NCBI GenBank assembly: GCA_021292105.1
Contig: CM037862.1
Span: 34,499,770 to 34,563,769, forward strand
Source of the DNA: Anadara kagoshimensis
Lineage: Eukaryota > Mollusca > Bivalvia > Arcoida > Arcidae
Length of the DNA: 64,000 nucleotides
Direction of reading: 5' to 3'
A program made the translations under genes and the position numbers. Positions within the stretch are counted from its first letter, which is position 1. Each line of letters starts with the position of its first letter. Below the pieces are notes generated by a model. That model saw only the letters and a program-made list of their open reading frames with translations. It searched no databases and was not told the origin of the DNA. This document shows positions 34,975 to 46,309 of the stretch, piece after piece.

Positions 34975-35146
34975 ACAGTCCCAAAGGCAACCTCTATATA
35001 AGGGCCACCTGCCTATAAAGACCAGTAAAATTTTATCCCAATTGCTCTTAATGCTACTTGAACCTGTATATAAGAACTACCTACCCACCTTGGTCACTTT
35101 ACTGGTTCCATTGGGTGGCCTTTATAGACAGGTTTGACTATCACAT
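34975..35146. mobile_element. Mariner-like MITE, family 1
   Basis: AATACAGTCCCAAAGGCAAC at the left and GGCCTTTATAGACAGGTTTG at the right. The interior TATAAGGGCCACCTGCC matches the 10871 copy. Confidence 0.7.
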
Positions 35147-35309
35147 TCGGTAACTATGTCATCAGTATTAATTAAACGATCTACTGTTGAACAGACAGCG
35201 TTATCATCGCCGTAATACCTTGGTCATTTGAATTTCTTTGGCATTTGAGAGGAATTTTATTTTTTCCTTAAACTTAACATATTTGTTGATAGTCAAACCT
35301 GTTGCTCTT

Positions 35310-36500
35310 ACAACTTCACCCATTGCTGGGGACATCTCGATGTAAGTGAAATATTCTTGACTGGGACGTAAAACCCCATTCAATCAATCAATCTCTCTGT
35401 GTGTAGGTGTTGCGTTTTCTCCTGACTAGTGATTTAAGCCCAATGAGAATTATGTCTCGGTGCCTAGGGCTATCGCGATCTTTGATCAGATGTGATTTTA
35501 TTTAATGATTTTATTGAGTATTTTATTAAATAAACGAATAATTGAAAGTGTATGACTAAATTTAAATCTAGCAAAAAATAAATGTTTTTATACCGGATTT
35601 GATTATATTCAATTTTAAAAAAGTACCATGCATTTGATTGAAATAATTGACGGGGTTTATTTTCAAGACACCTTACTGAAGTCTTTTCACGTTAGTATTA
35701 AACACATACCATTTCTTTGTCGATTAGAAATTCCTTCCCATGCTAGTCTGTATGAGGCCGTTAGTTACAACGGTTTCGATGACTGCACTGTCGGAGCCAT
35801 CATCGATGTGGAATGGGAAGGTGGCTTGATTAGTCAAGTAACGATCTACCTACAGTCCTTACGGGGACAAACTCTCTCAATTCTTCACCCCTTTCTTAAT
35901 TAGTGACCAATTGGTCTACGGCAGCCCATCTCGCAGTCTAGGCTCGAAATCCATTCGGACCTTGTGCGAGACAGCTAGTCAATTCACTTTCTGGAGCTGG
36001 TTGGTTTCCCTGGGTTTGCTCCATCATCCCAGAACTCTCCGCCTCGGTTAAAGTGACAGAAAGACTGGTATGGTCAGTATGGTGGGAAAGACACACTGCT
36101 CCATGCCCACCTCTTCAACTATTGGGAACGGTTAGAGTCCAAAAAAGAACTAGGAATCTCCGCGTCCGTTTCTCATATAGTAACCGATTTAAATCCTGAC
36201 TAACAAAACAACAGATTCACGAATAGATTCATTGGCGTCGTGAGTTTATCTGTATGTACTGTGTGTGTTCATTTACGGTTTTTAATTTTTTGTAGAATAA
36301 AATATTCGAAAACAACACAAGTTACTTTTTGTCATGCGTGTGTTGAATATACATGTACGTTATCACGTGGTATGTATATAGAAAATAAAATAAACATCAC
36401 TAACCTTTATCATCTCCGGTTTGACTGCAGGTGATCATTTAGTCAGTCATGATGATATTTGCGGGTCATCTTGCAGTGAGCTGCATCCATGACCAAAACT
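35310..36500 (+). repeat. Duplicated 1.1-1.2 kb unit, copy 1
   Basis: This starts with the 3' end of a SINE family A tail (ATTCTTGACTGGGACG) and matches 38540-39620 over about 1.1 kb, with high identity in the core (35560-35910). It contains a 91-codon open frame (35628-35903) starting MHLIEIIDGVYFQDTLLKSF. The second copy carries a frameshift and mostly non-synonymous differences, so the frame is probably incidental. A partial third start (ATCGCCGTA ... TTGGCATTTAAGAGG) at 36526-36588 echoes 35209-35275. Confidence 0.7.
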
Positions 36501-37795
36501 ACCACTGATGAATAGACATGGCTATAATCGCCGTATACTTTGGACATTTGTGGTTAATTTCTTTGGCATTTAAGAGGAATTTTAATTTTTGATATTGTTT
36601 CAATACCGACTCTTCCGTTATGCTACAAATGTTAATGATTCCAATAAACTTCCCTTGTCAAACCATTGGCATTACTCATTGAAGAAAAATGGCTATGGAC
36701 ATACAATTCGTTTTACGATGAGGCTTACCTAAATTACGTATGAAGAAAAGGCATGTCAGTGTGAGCGACAATCTGGACAATGGATGATTAAAAACGCTAT
36801 CTGTTCCAGATGAAAGAGTGATCGTTCTCGCTACAACGTCAGTGTACAATGTTGAAACTGTGATTAGTGCATAAAACATATAATAGTGCAAACGTAGTGC
36901 TCAGAAAGTTAACTTAATAGTGCAAAGACAAATTGTAATTGCAATTTCTTAGAGCTGCTTATTAGCAGTTTATTATTATATCTAGTATATAAATAGCGCA
37001 TAGACGTTCTGTGGATGTAAATATAAAGAAAAATTATTTCAGGCGATATCATATTATTTTGTATATTTTATTGTTTGTTTTTAAAACATTATAGACTGTA
37101 AATATATCTGAAATATATTGTTTATATTAATTTAATTTTCCAATTTAGGCTTTGTTCCTTTTTTGTTTGAAACAATGTATTTTTATTTTGTATTATTTTT
37201 TATCACATCATCATCATGTCGGATAATTTAAGTCCTGTAAATAAAATAAAATTTTCGGACAGGGTTAGTTTTTTCCATAAAATCTCCTAATTTAAAAAAT
37301 GAATTTTTAACCAGATGGAAATACCATCATCCCGAGACACCTTAAGATTCTCCTTCTTTCCATGGACAGTACTGCAGTGGAACCTGTTGCCACCAGAATA
37401 TACCAGCTGCAACAACCACAGAAGACTTCAGACTTCGACTGAGAAATAATAGAAGTCAGCAGTATTTTTACACGAGCTGTTTAACGTTCTGACTGAACCC
37501 CCATCTTTGTTATTTTTTAGCTATTTTGATTGCCTAGACGTCTGATTTTCGATTAAATTCGGAGAGGTTAGAAAAATTCGGAGAGTTTAGAAAAAAGGTT
37601 TTCGTCTCTTTCGTATCTTTAAAGCAAAATGTAAAACTGGCAACAAAAGGCGAAAGTTAGAAAGAATCACTTACAGGGCATGACAAAATACCAAAATATA
37701 ATGCTAGTGCTTAATCGAATAAATTATTCCGAGTGAAAAAACCTTACTGGAACGACAGTTTATCGGATTTGTGAAATGATATGAGGAAAAAAGAA
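36500..37795. other. AT-rich stretch, nothing firm
   Basis: Apart from the partial repeat at 36526-36588, no feature is supported. Confidence 0.35.
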
Positions 37796-37798
37796 AGT

Positions 37799-38470
37799 GA
37801 ATTCCTGAAATGTAACGGTAATAGAAATATGAGGTCTGCTAAGAGAACTGAGTATAGCGATTCGCGTCGTACATTTGATCGGACTTAACGGAGAACGGAA
37901 CGTGCTTATAGAAAACAAGCTGCGGTTGATATTGAAACAATGTGCACCAATGATCCACGGGAATTCTGGAAGAAAATAGAAAAACTTGGTCCCAGAAATG
38001 ACAATAAGATTCCGATGGAAGTTGTTGATGTGACAAATGACAGTGTCATTAAAAATGAAGCAGATGTTTTAGAAAGATGGCGGTTTGATTTTAAAAATTT
38101 ATATAACGGAGATAATTGTGATAGTTTTGATGACAAACACTACAATGACACTAAAATACATAAACATCTGTTAGAAATGGACATGGACAATTACCTCCAT
38201 TTTAAGCACAAAACCCAGAAAACTATCTAAATATTTAGTGAGATGTTTCACAAAAAGACGAGAGGCAGTGATGAAAAAACCCTAACCTGTAAATATTACC
38301 AACCAATCCATGTATATATTAATTTATATATTGTATTTATAAATTTGATGTCCATAGAATGAATAGTGACTTATAGGCCCAAGCGCCGGGTGTAATATAA
38401 TGTATTATTGTTTACGACACTTGTATTATATGTTATGCACAAGTCTTAAAAAACTTACTTACTTACTTAG
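37799..38470 (+). pseudogene. Internally deleted LINE: fragment before the reverse transcriptase plus 3' end with (CTTA)n tail
   Basis: The frame from 37799 reads FLKCNGNRNMRSAKRTEYSD with one in-frame stop (TAA at about 37886). It continues into TNDPREFWKKIEKLG and IPMEVVDVTND ... VLERWRFDFKNLYN, ending at 38230. The FWKxIxKLG and IPMEV words are typical of the linker between endonuclease and reverse transcriptase in jockey/CR1-type LINEs. The reverse transcriptase core is missing. A non-coding segment then leads to ACTTACTTACTTACTTA at 38453-38469, a LINE-type 3' repeat tail. Confidence 0.7.
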
Positions 38471-38539
38471 GGGTGGGGCCTTTCACGATAAAGACCCCTT
38501 CACATTACCCTGAGCACAGTACAAAGTAAAAATTTCTAC

Positions 38540-39620
38540 CACTTCACCTATAGCTGGTGCTGTGTAGATTTGAGTGAAATACTCTTGACTGGTATGTAAA
38601 TCACCATTAAATCAACCAATCTCTGTGTATGCATGTGTTGCGTGTTTTCTTGCCTAGTAATTAAGCCCTATACCACTACAAGGGCGTGGTCATCGTGAGT
38701 TGTGTCTCTCGGTGCCTAGGGCTATCGCGATCTTTGGCCAAATGAGGTTTTTATTTACTGTTTTTATTTTGTATTTTATTAAATAAATGAATAATTCAAA
38801 GTGTATTAGTAAATTAAAATCTATCAAAAAATAAATGTTTTTATACCGGATTTGATTATATTCAATTTTAAAAAAGTACCATGCATTTGATTGAAATAAT
38901 TGATAAAGTGTACTTTCAAGACACCTTTCTGAAGGTTTTTAACGTTAGTATTAAACACATTACCATTTCTTAGTCGATTAGAAATTCCTTCCCATGCTAG
39001 TCTGTATGAGTCCGTTAGTTACAACGGTTTCGATGACTACACTGTCGGAGCCATCTCCGATGTGAAATGGGAAGGTGGCTTGATTAGTCAAGTAGCGATC
39101 TACCTACAGTCCTTACGGGGACAAACTCTCTCAATTCTTCACCCCTTTCTTAATTACTGACCGATTGGTCTACGACAGCTCCTCTCGCAGCCTGGTTCGA
39201 AATCCACTCGGACTTAGTGTGAGAAAGCTTGTCAATTCACTTTCCGAAGGTGGTTGGTTTCTCTGGGTTTGCTCCATCATCCCATAAACCTTCGCCTCGG
39301 TTAAAGTGACAGAAAGACTCCCACGGTCAGTGTGGCGGGAAAGACACGTTACTCCATCTCCCTTCAACTATTTGGAGTTGAGAGTCCAGAAAAGGTAAAT
39401 ACTGTTTAACAAAAGAACAATTGATGTATGGATAGATTGATTGGCGTCGTGAATGGAATTCACACGTCTATCTGCACAGTGTATGTGTGTTCATTGAAAT
39501 ATGGTTCTGAAAAAAAGCTTAGCAGACATTAAACAAAAATCTAGATCAAAATCTTTATCACCTCCATTTTGATTGTGGTGGTCATCTAATCAGTCATGAT
39601 GGAATATTTGCCCTTCACCA
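38540..39620 (+). repeat. Duplicated 1.1-1.2 kb unit, copy 2
   Basis: Matches 35310-36500 from the SINE tail remnant (GAAATACTCTTGACTGG) through GATCATC-like 3' sequence. One extra T near 38960 shifts the frame relative to copy 1. Confidence 0.7.
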
Positions 39621-39973
39621 CGTGAAGTGACTAACTGCTCTAAGCACAAGCTATGTCATAATACAAAAATTTTAGAAAAACTAAAATGCCGTTTAAAGGC
39701 CTTAATTTTTTAACACAATCCTATACTAAACTGCTGTCAAGACAGAAACCAGTTCAGAATAATCAATACGTTATCATAGTCGAAAATGTCTCGTTTATTT
39801 GACTGTTTAATTAAGCTTGATGTTCATTATTGCCAAGTGTTTGTTTGAATTTATATATCGGTATGTTATGTCTGATCCCAAAGCCTGAATGTGTGTTCAA
39901 ATTACTAGTATTAATTTCACGAATTAGGTATTTCGAATATACGAATTAACGGAAACTGATACTGACCAACGTA

Positions 39974-40398
39974 GTACGGAAGCGTATTAGGGCCACGACA
40001 ATTTTTTTTAAATTTTGATATGTCGACTTAGTATCTCGATAAATCGACTTATTATCTCGATAAATCGACTTATTATCTCGATAAATCTACTTAGTATCTC
40101 GATAAATCGACTTAACTATGTCGATAAATCGACTTAGTATCTCGATAAATCGACTTAGTATCTCGATAAATCGACTTAACTATCTCGATAAATCGACTTA
40201 CTATCTCGATAAATCGACTTAGTATCTCGATAAATCGACTTAACTATCTCGATAAATCGACTTAACAATCTCGATAAATCGACTTAACTATGTCGATAAA
40301 TCGACTTAGTATCTCGTTAAATAGACTTAGTATCTCGATAAATCGACTTAACTCTCTCGATAAATCGTAATTATGAAATCAATTAAGAAGTGTGATAA
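39974..40398 (+). repeat. Left arm, first copy: header plus about 16 phased 21-22 bp units
   Basis: A header (about 55 bp) precedes the units, each containing the inverted repeat TCGATAAATCGA. Unit ends alternate between ACTTAG and ACTTAAC, giving 21 and 22 bp spacing. It finishes with TAATTATGAAATCAATTAAG. Confidence 0.95.
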
Positions 40399-40804
40399 GT
40401 ACGGAAGCGTATTAGGGCCACGACAATTTTTTTTAAATTTTGATATGTCGACTTAGTATCTCGATAAATCGACTTATTATCTCGATAAATCGACTTATTA
40501 TCTCGATAAATCTACTTAGTATCTCGATAAATCGACTTAACTATGTCGATAAATCGACTTAGTATCTCGATAAATCGACTTAACTATCTCGATAAATCGA
40601 CTTACTATCTCGATAAATCGACTTAGTATCTCGATAAATCGACTTAACTATCTCGATAAATCGACTTAACAATCTCGATAAATCGACTTAACTATGTCGA
40701 TAAATCGACTTAGTATCTCGTTAAATAGACTTAGTATCTCGATAAATCGACTTAACTCTCTCGATAAATCGTAATTATGAAATCAATTAAGAAGTGTGAT
40801 AAGT
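40399..40804 (+). repeat. Left arm, second copy
   Basis: Nearly identical to 39974-40398, including private variants (AAATCTACTTAG, CTCGTTAAATAGACTTAG), but missing one unit. This indicates a recent tandem duplication of the whole arm. Confidence 0.95.
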
Positions 40805-40859
40805 AATTATTTGTACGGTATATTAAATATGCATGTATCCTTTTTTGATTTTCATGCGC

Positions 40860-41340
40860 CCGGAGTACATTTGAATACCACTGTTTGTCCGTCTGTCCGT
40901 CCGTCCGGACGTCTGTCCGCGGACAATTTCGTTTCCGCACAGTAACTAGAGTTACTATACACCAAATGAATTCATATTTGGTATGCAAGTATATAATATT
41001 GAAATACAGGTCAAGTTCAAATTGGCTACATTCCACTCATTTCTTGTATAATTATGTCACTTTTAAAGGCAAATTTCATGTAAAAATTTGGTTTCGCGCC
41101 ATAACTTAGTAACAATTGACCAATTGAATTCATTTTTGGTAAACAAGTATCTTATATTGAATCACAGGTCAAGTTCGAATTTGGCCACAATCCAGTACTT
41201 TCTTGCAAAGTTATATGCCCTTTAAAAGCAATTTCCGTGTACAAATTTGCTTTCCGCACAATAACATTACTAACAATTTGTCAGTTGAATTCATATTTGG
41301 CATGCGAGCATATGCATGCCATATCAATCCACTTCTCAGA
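40860..41340 (+). repeat. Tandem repeat, about 160-bp unit, about 3 copies
   Basis: A (GTCC)n-rich leader is followed by units starting GTTTCCGCACAGTAAC (about 40930), GTTTCGCGCCATAAC (about 41090) and CTTTCCGCACAATAAC (about 41250). Each contains TGAATTCATATTTGG and CAGGTCAAGTTC. Divergence is about 20%. Confidence 0.7.
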
Positions 41341-41944
41341 CCACAAACTTATTTATTTCGGATTGTTCAGCTCGGTGTGTCCTTTCAAAAATTAATGTTG
41401 GTACAATTTAAAACTTTTTCCAACCTACTTCAGTATCCTGGAGAAATCTTTTAACGCAATTCTTAACATCATTTAATTACTAAAACATGATATATCCTTA
41501 ATATACTAGCAAACCATTTAACCTTTGGGCGTATATTATCCCGCTTCAGCAGTGCTCTTGTTCGCTAATGGATTTAAGGTGGTGAAAATGTTCGAGAAAA
41601 ACAGCTCTAAAGTTTAGATTTGAGAAAGGTAACGGACACACTAAAGCAAAATTGGGTACCTGTAGTTATATAAATATTGTACCTTAGTCAAATTACACTT
41701 ATGTAGGGAGAAGCTTATTTATTCTTGTCTCAAAGAAATAACTTCTGAAAAAAGTAAGTATTGCATTACTGATTTAACTGTTGCATAAATATATCAAAGG
41801 TATGTGCATGAAAGCTATTCAAGATCTTAAGACGCAAGAGCATTAGCAAGCTGAAGTCTATATATTTGGAGTGAAATTGGGTAGAAAACCCTACATAGAT
41901 ATAAAACTTGAAATCACCAGTTACCCATGCGTATCCATGAATAA

Positions 41945-42295
41945 TTGTGGATGTTAGAGTGCAGACAAGCTGTGTCCAATCAGATTCCTTAAACCTCATA
42001 AATTATGTGCATAATTATTGGACCTGCCTGCAAATCGAGAGAGTTCTTCCTTTAACTTATCCTATCCTACCTACAAAGTTTTGTGAAATTCTGTGCATTA
42101 ATGCAGATGCTAGAGGTCTAAAAAGCTGTGTCCAATTAGATTTATGAAACCTCATTAATTATGCACATGATTATTGGAACCTACGTTCAAATCGATAGAG
42201 TTCTTCACCTACAGAAACCCAACCTGTCTAAGTTGCGTGAAATACCGTGCAAAAATGCAGGTGCTAGAGCGCTCACAAAGAAAAATTTACAAATG
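41945..42295 (+). repeat. Tandem repeat, about 160-bp unit, about 2.2 copies
   Basis: The words AAGCTGTGTCCAAT, AACCTCATAAATTATG, AAATCGAGAGAGTTCTTC and GTGAAATTCTGTGCA repeat in order, offset by about 160 bp. They share no sequence with the 40860-41340 array. Confidence 0.7.
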
Positions 42296-42335
42296 AGGCA
42301 AGACACACGTCGGACAAAAGTTTATCACGACATTA

Positions 42336-44559
42336 AGGCCCGGTCACACGGCGCTTTGCGGCTTACTCACTGCCATACCCCGTCAAAAATTGGTCTCCCG
42401 TGAAGCAGACGTTGTTGTTTGCGTTGATGTCGAGTTTAAGACGAGCTACAGTCGATTTATAGACGTGACAGGATGCGATGGTACATCTGAACGGCGTCGG
42501 ACTTGGCAAAAAGTTTTGAAATGTTCAAAACTTTATTCCGTGGGCGGACGGCACAGGTGGTAAAGACGTGCAGCACACGTGATAATCCGTGTTCCGTCAG
42601 TGATTTAAACTTGGGAAGACGCGGTAAAACGCGAAAGTTTAGCGGTCTGTCACTGGCAAAGCACGGTCATCGGACGCGTGATACGCGTTGGTATCACGGG
42701 AAATAGCTTGTGTTTAGCGGCTTATCATTAAGAACTGGATTTTTCCGCGTACATATCACTATTTAAGCCCGTTAAACGACGTCAAAACAAGTTCTAAATA
42801 CGATTGATCACTGCCTAATTACTTCTGTATGACTTCTGATTTGTGGCATATAAATACCGTAATTTTTCTAAGACCTCTGCACTTGCAGTCTAGATGTCAA
42901 GGGGTGAACATGAACCCTCAACATCGTGATGCCCTCATCTTCATGCTCCAGCACCAACAGAACTAATTGATACAGGTCCAACATATCCTTGCTGAGAGGA
43001 GGAGGAGAAGTGTGGTACGGAACATCTATGTACGTGACTGGATTGGGAGTAGACCTCAGCTGGGGCTTTACGTCTATCTCATGGTCGAGCTGCGTAACGA
43101 AGATCCAAATGCCTTTCAGAACTTTATGGGGATGCCTCGTGCACGACAATATTTGTGCAGAGACTGAAACCAGCCCTTACCAAAGAGACCACCAACTGGA
43201 GAGCAACCCTTGAACAAGGCCTGAAGGTTGCTATCGCCCTGAGGCACCTTGCTTCTGGCTCCAAGTACCGTAAGGTGCAATATGCCTGGAGAGTCCCCAA
43301 CAACGCACAAGTGCGTGGGAAAACATATTGCGTGTAAAGCTGCTGCCAACACTGGGTCCGACTACTTCAACTAAAGAGGCTTCTTCAGAGTTATCCTCAT
43401 AGCAGTCGTGTCTTCGGACTACAAGTTCCTGTGGATAGACGTAAGCGGCAAGAGGCCCCCCTCAGATACCCGCATCTACAATAATTTAAAAAGTGAGATC
43501 AAGGAGGGTCTGTAGAACAATGACATCGCCGGCTTCCGACAGCCAGATCCTCTGCCAGGTGACACACAGGATGTACCCTAATTCCTTGTAGATGACGATG
43601 CCTTCGGACTCCGGACCTACATGATGAAACCCTACGCTAATATGGACATGACCAGGGAGCAAAGGATATTTAACTATCGACTGTCGTGGGCCAAACGGGC
43701 AGTTGAAAATTCGTTCGGGATCCTTGCCAACAGATTTCAAGTTCTCCTGACTACCATGATGTATGAAGCTGACACTGTCAGGCTGCTGGTCAACGTATGC
43801 GTACTCCTTCACAACCTGATGAGAACACGTTACCCGGTGATGCAGAACAGGCTGGAGAACTGGTGCTTGGTGCTTGGCGTGAAGACATAAAACGAGATCT
43901 GATAGAGTACCAGAATCCAACAGAGATGTCATGCTAGCCAAGACCCAGAGGAGCCTCATCGTGCAGTAGTGCAACTCCCAGCTGGAAGGGTGATGTGGCA
44001 GGATTATATGCTCCTCTCCCATTAGCTATGCTTACTGATCATGTTAGTTAGGGAAGCTGGAGCACTAATATTTAAATGTTGTTATGATAATGACGATTGA
44101 TAATTACATCTTGTATTAATGTAATGAATTGAAATGTAAAATGCGCTTGGCAGTTTTGACTTTACTAGATTAAAACTAAGTTAAACTTCCGACGACGCCG
44201 AGCCGCGGTTACCCGTGATTGGGCAGTGCTATAGCAGTGGAGTGCCCGTATTACGTCTGCTCTTAACGCGTGATCGGCAGTGCTACAAACGCGATTAAGC
44301 CGCGGTCAGTCGTGGTAACTTGTCGCTTTTTTCCCGCGTTCGAACACGTGCGAACCTATTTTTAGCCTCACACATAGCTGAACATGGTAAGCCGTGCTTA
44401 GGCAGTGCTTGAGCAGTGGAACAGCCACCGACGGCAATACCCCGTACAAAGCACGGCCAAGCCAAAATAGAACAAAAATTACCACTAACGACCACGTCCA
44501 CCAGATTTTCATAACTTTTTGTACGTGATTTAGATGTGGAGTGCTGTGTGACCAGGGCT
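42336..44559 (+). mobile_element. PIF/Harbinger DNA transposon, inactive, TTA target duplication intact
   Basis: The left TIR AGGCCCGGTCACACGGC and right TIR (complement) AGCCCTGGTCACACAGC are both directly flanked by TTA (42333-42335 and 44560-44562), the Harbinger-type 3-bp target duplication. Subterminal copies of GGCAGTG-like words lie near both ends (42370, 44222, 44276, 44402). A degenerate transposase gene lies inside. No companion Myb-like gene is seen; Harbinger elements normally carry one, so this copy was probably lost or deleted. The element is 2,224 bp. Confidence 0.92.
42910..43890 (+). pseudogene. Harbinger (HARBI1-like, DDE_Tnp_4) transposase pseudogene
   Basis: It starts MNPQHRDALIFMLQHQQN, then RSVVRNIYVRDWIGSRPQL and ELRNEDPNAFQNFM, in one frame. 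A +2 frame (43155-43310) carries LTKETTNWRATLEQGLKVAI and SGSKYRKVQYAWRVPNN. The first frame then resumes with GKHIACKAAANTGSDYFN, FLWIDV, SDTRIYNN, RIFNYRLSWAKRAVENSFGI and ends VCVLLHNLMRTRYP. These are diagnostic Harbinger nuclease blocks. There are at least four internal stops. The segment normally lying before GKH, with the first catalytic Asp (DGKH), is deleted; the later Asp (SD) and Glu (VEN) remain. It cannot encode an active enzyme. Confidence 0.92.
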
Positions 44560-44671
44560 TTAGCACACCAGTAACTGTACATGTTATATTAACTTAGTAT
44601 TTATGTAATAGAATTTCGTCAGGTGCGTAATTTGAACTCTCGTAAATATATAAAACGGATTTGTTTGGTGT

Positions 44672-45033
44672 TATGATTGGTTGATTGATTGATTGGTTGG
44701 TTTTTACGTCGTTTCGACCGTATTTCAGTCATTTTACGACGTGAACTATTTTGATAGTCTACTTTCTTATTCTTTATTTTGTGTGTGTGCGTTGTTAGAG
44801 TGATGTGTGAGTAACTGGATTGCATTGATATCGTCTTTAAGATGCCAGTACACGGATATAATAGCCAAAGCCTAACAATCCTGCTAGTCCGTTATCCTGA
44901 CACAAGTTAAGTCAGTTTTTTCCCTAACCTAGTAAAACTGAGTGTAGCTGGGGAGCTGAAACTACTTATTTTTACAACTTTAGTTTGTCGCGGCCGGGGA
45001 TCGAACCCGCAACGTCCCGCATATAGAGCGGAC
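44672..45033 (-). mobile_element. tRNA-derived SINE, family D-type head, tail with ACGTCGTTTCGACC
   Basis: On the minus strand a tRNA-like head (ATATGCGGGACGTTGC, B box GGTTCGATCCC at about 45011-45001) is followed by a body. It ends in the complement of GGTTTTTACGTCGTTTCGAC, with a (GATT)n-like tail at about 44680-44702. The A-box end is cut where the 21-bp array begins. Only one copy is present. Confidence 0.6.
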
Positions 45034-45348
45034 ACTAAGTCGATTTATCGAGATAGTTAAGTCGATTTTTCGAGATACTAATTCGATTTATCGAGATTTT
45101 TAAGTCGATTTATCGAGATTGTTAAGTCGATTTATCGAGATAGTTAAGTCGATTAATCGAGATCCTATGTCGATTTATCGAGAAACTAAGTCGATTTATC
45201 GAGATACTAAGTCGATTTATCGACATAGTTAAGTCGATTTATCGAGATACTAAGTAGATTTATCGAGATAATAAGTCGATTTATCGAGAAACTAAGTCGA
45301 CATATCAAAATTAAAAAAAAATTGTCGTGGCCCTAATACGCTTCCGTA
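45034..45348 (-). repeat. Right arm of the fold-back-like element
   Basis: About 13 units of the complement (AAGTCGATTTATCGAG core) end outward in the same header as the left arm, inverted. It is more diverged than the two left copies. Confidence 0.95.
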
Positions 45349-45349
45349 T

Positions 45350-46305
45350 CATACTATTGAAAGATATATTAATTATAAGTTCAACAAAATGACAATAAAT
45401 ACAAGAACACGTCAGTCAATGTCAACTATTAACAAGTAAACATGGTGTAATTATAGTGGTGACATGTGCTACTTTTGAATGCATTATTTTATAAAAAATC
45501 AAAAGTAGCATATGAGAGTAGAAATCTGACGACCAATGGAATCCCCAAAACTTACATTTTGCAGGAGAATAACATGAACCATCAGGACAACACATTAAGA
45601 GTGAGAAATAAGAAGCAAAATACAACATCTATATCTAGTATATATGCCTGAGTAAATAAGGGTGGGTGGTGGGGTGGGGGTTACAGCTGAATAACATACA
45701 TGTGGAAAAAACTAAGGTTCGCCAAGACAAGCAAAGCAAATATGTATAAGATTAAACAACCTTTATTATAAGATCTTTAGTGACTGTAACATTATTGCAA
45801 TAATTTCTTATATCTGGTTCTAAGCGAGTGTCAAATCTGGATTGGAACAACAAAACATTATACCAAAAAGTAAAACGAAGAAACAGAGAAAAATGCCACA
45901 TTTTTGAAAGACGCGTATTCTTCGCGTAAGGTTTGTTCTAGAGGGATCATTTTCTGTGGTGACGTCACTGCTTCATGTGTTCTATTCCAAGCCGAGACAC
46001 GTTTCACGACCAAACTAAGGTGTATATGGAATCGTTAGATACCAGATCATTCAACACAACAAACGAACAGTTACGCAACAAAAAGAAACACATTGATACA
46101 TGCATTTTCGAAGGTAGCACATTCTCGTTTGTTTCAATTTGAAACGTGTTCTGTCGTAAAGCCAGTGCTTCATGTATTCTGAAACACGTTTTAAACGGCA
46201 TCGTTCAATATCAGCAAACGGACAGAAACAAAACACGCGAAACATACAAAAGGCGCATGTGCTATCTTTAGATCGCACGAGATGACAACTTCAAGCTACT
46301 AATGA
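45350..46305. repeat. Single-copy flank plus diverged duplication at 45955-46280
   Basis: CACTGCTTCATGTGTTCTAT ... GAGACACGTTTCACGACC at about 45965-46015 is echoed by CAGTGCTTCATGTATTCTGA ... AAACACG at about 46160-46195. A perfect TGACGTCA lies at about 45959. No exon is seen. Confidence 0.4.
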
Positions 46306-46309
46306 AAGG

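Larger units (their letters stand above)
39974..45348. mobile_element. Fold-back-like compound element with tandem-repeat inverted ends
   Basis: The left tip TACGGAAGCGTATTAGGGCC and the right tip GGCCCTAATACGCTTCCGTA are exact inverted repeats. Both are followed inward by CACGACAATT, an A/T run, ATATGTCGACTTAG and an array of 21-22 bp units (TCGATAAATCGACTTAG core). The left arm is present twice in tandem (39974-40398 and 40399-40804) and the right arm once (45034-45348). The interior holds two roughly 160-bp-period arrays, a Harbinger transposon and a SINE. Long inverted ends built from short tandem repeats recall Drosophila Foldback elements; kinship is not claimed. No clear target duplication was found. 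Confidence 0.65.

Noticed and set aside
35628..35903. 91-codon frame as a small conserved gene
   Set aside because: The second copy is frameshifted and most differences change amino acids, so there is no coding constraint.
43486..44022. 178-codon minus-strand frame in the Harbinger region
   Set aside because: It is antisense to clear transposase motifs and is a shadow.
44672..45033. The SINE next to the right arm as part of the fold-back element
   Set aside because: Its head is simply cut at the array border and nothing equivalent exists at the left arm, so it is better seen as an independent insertion.
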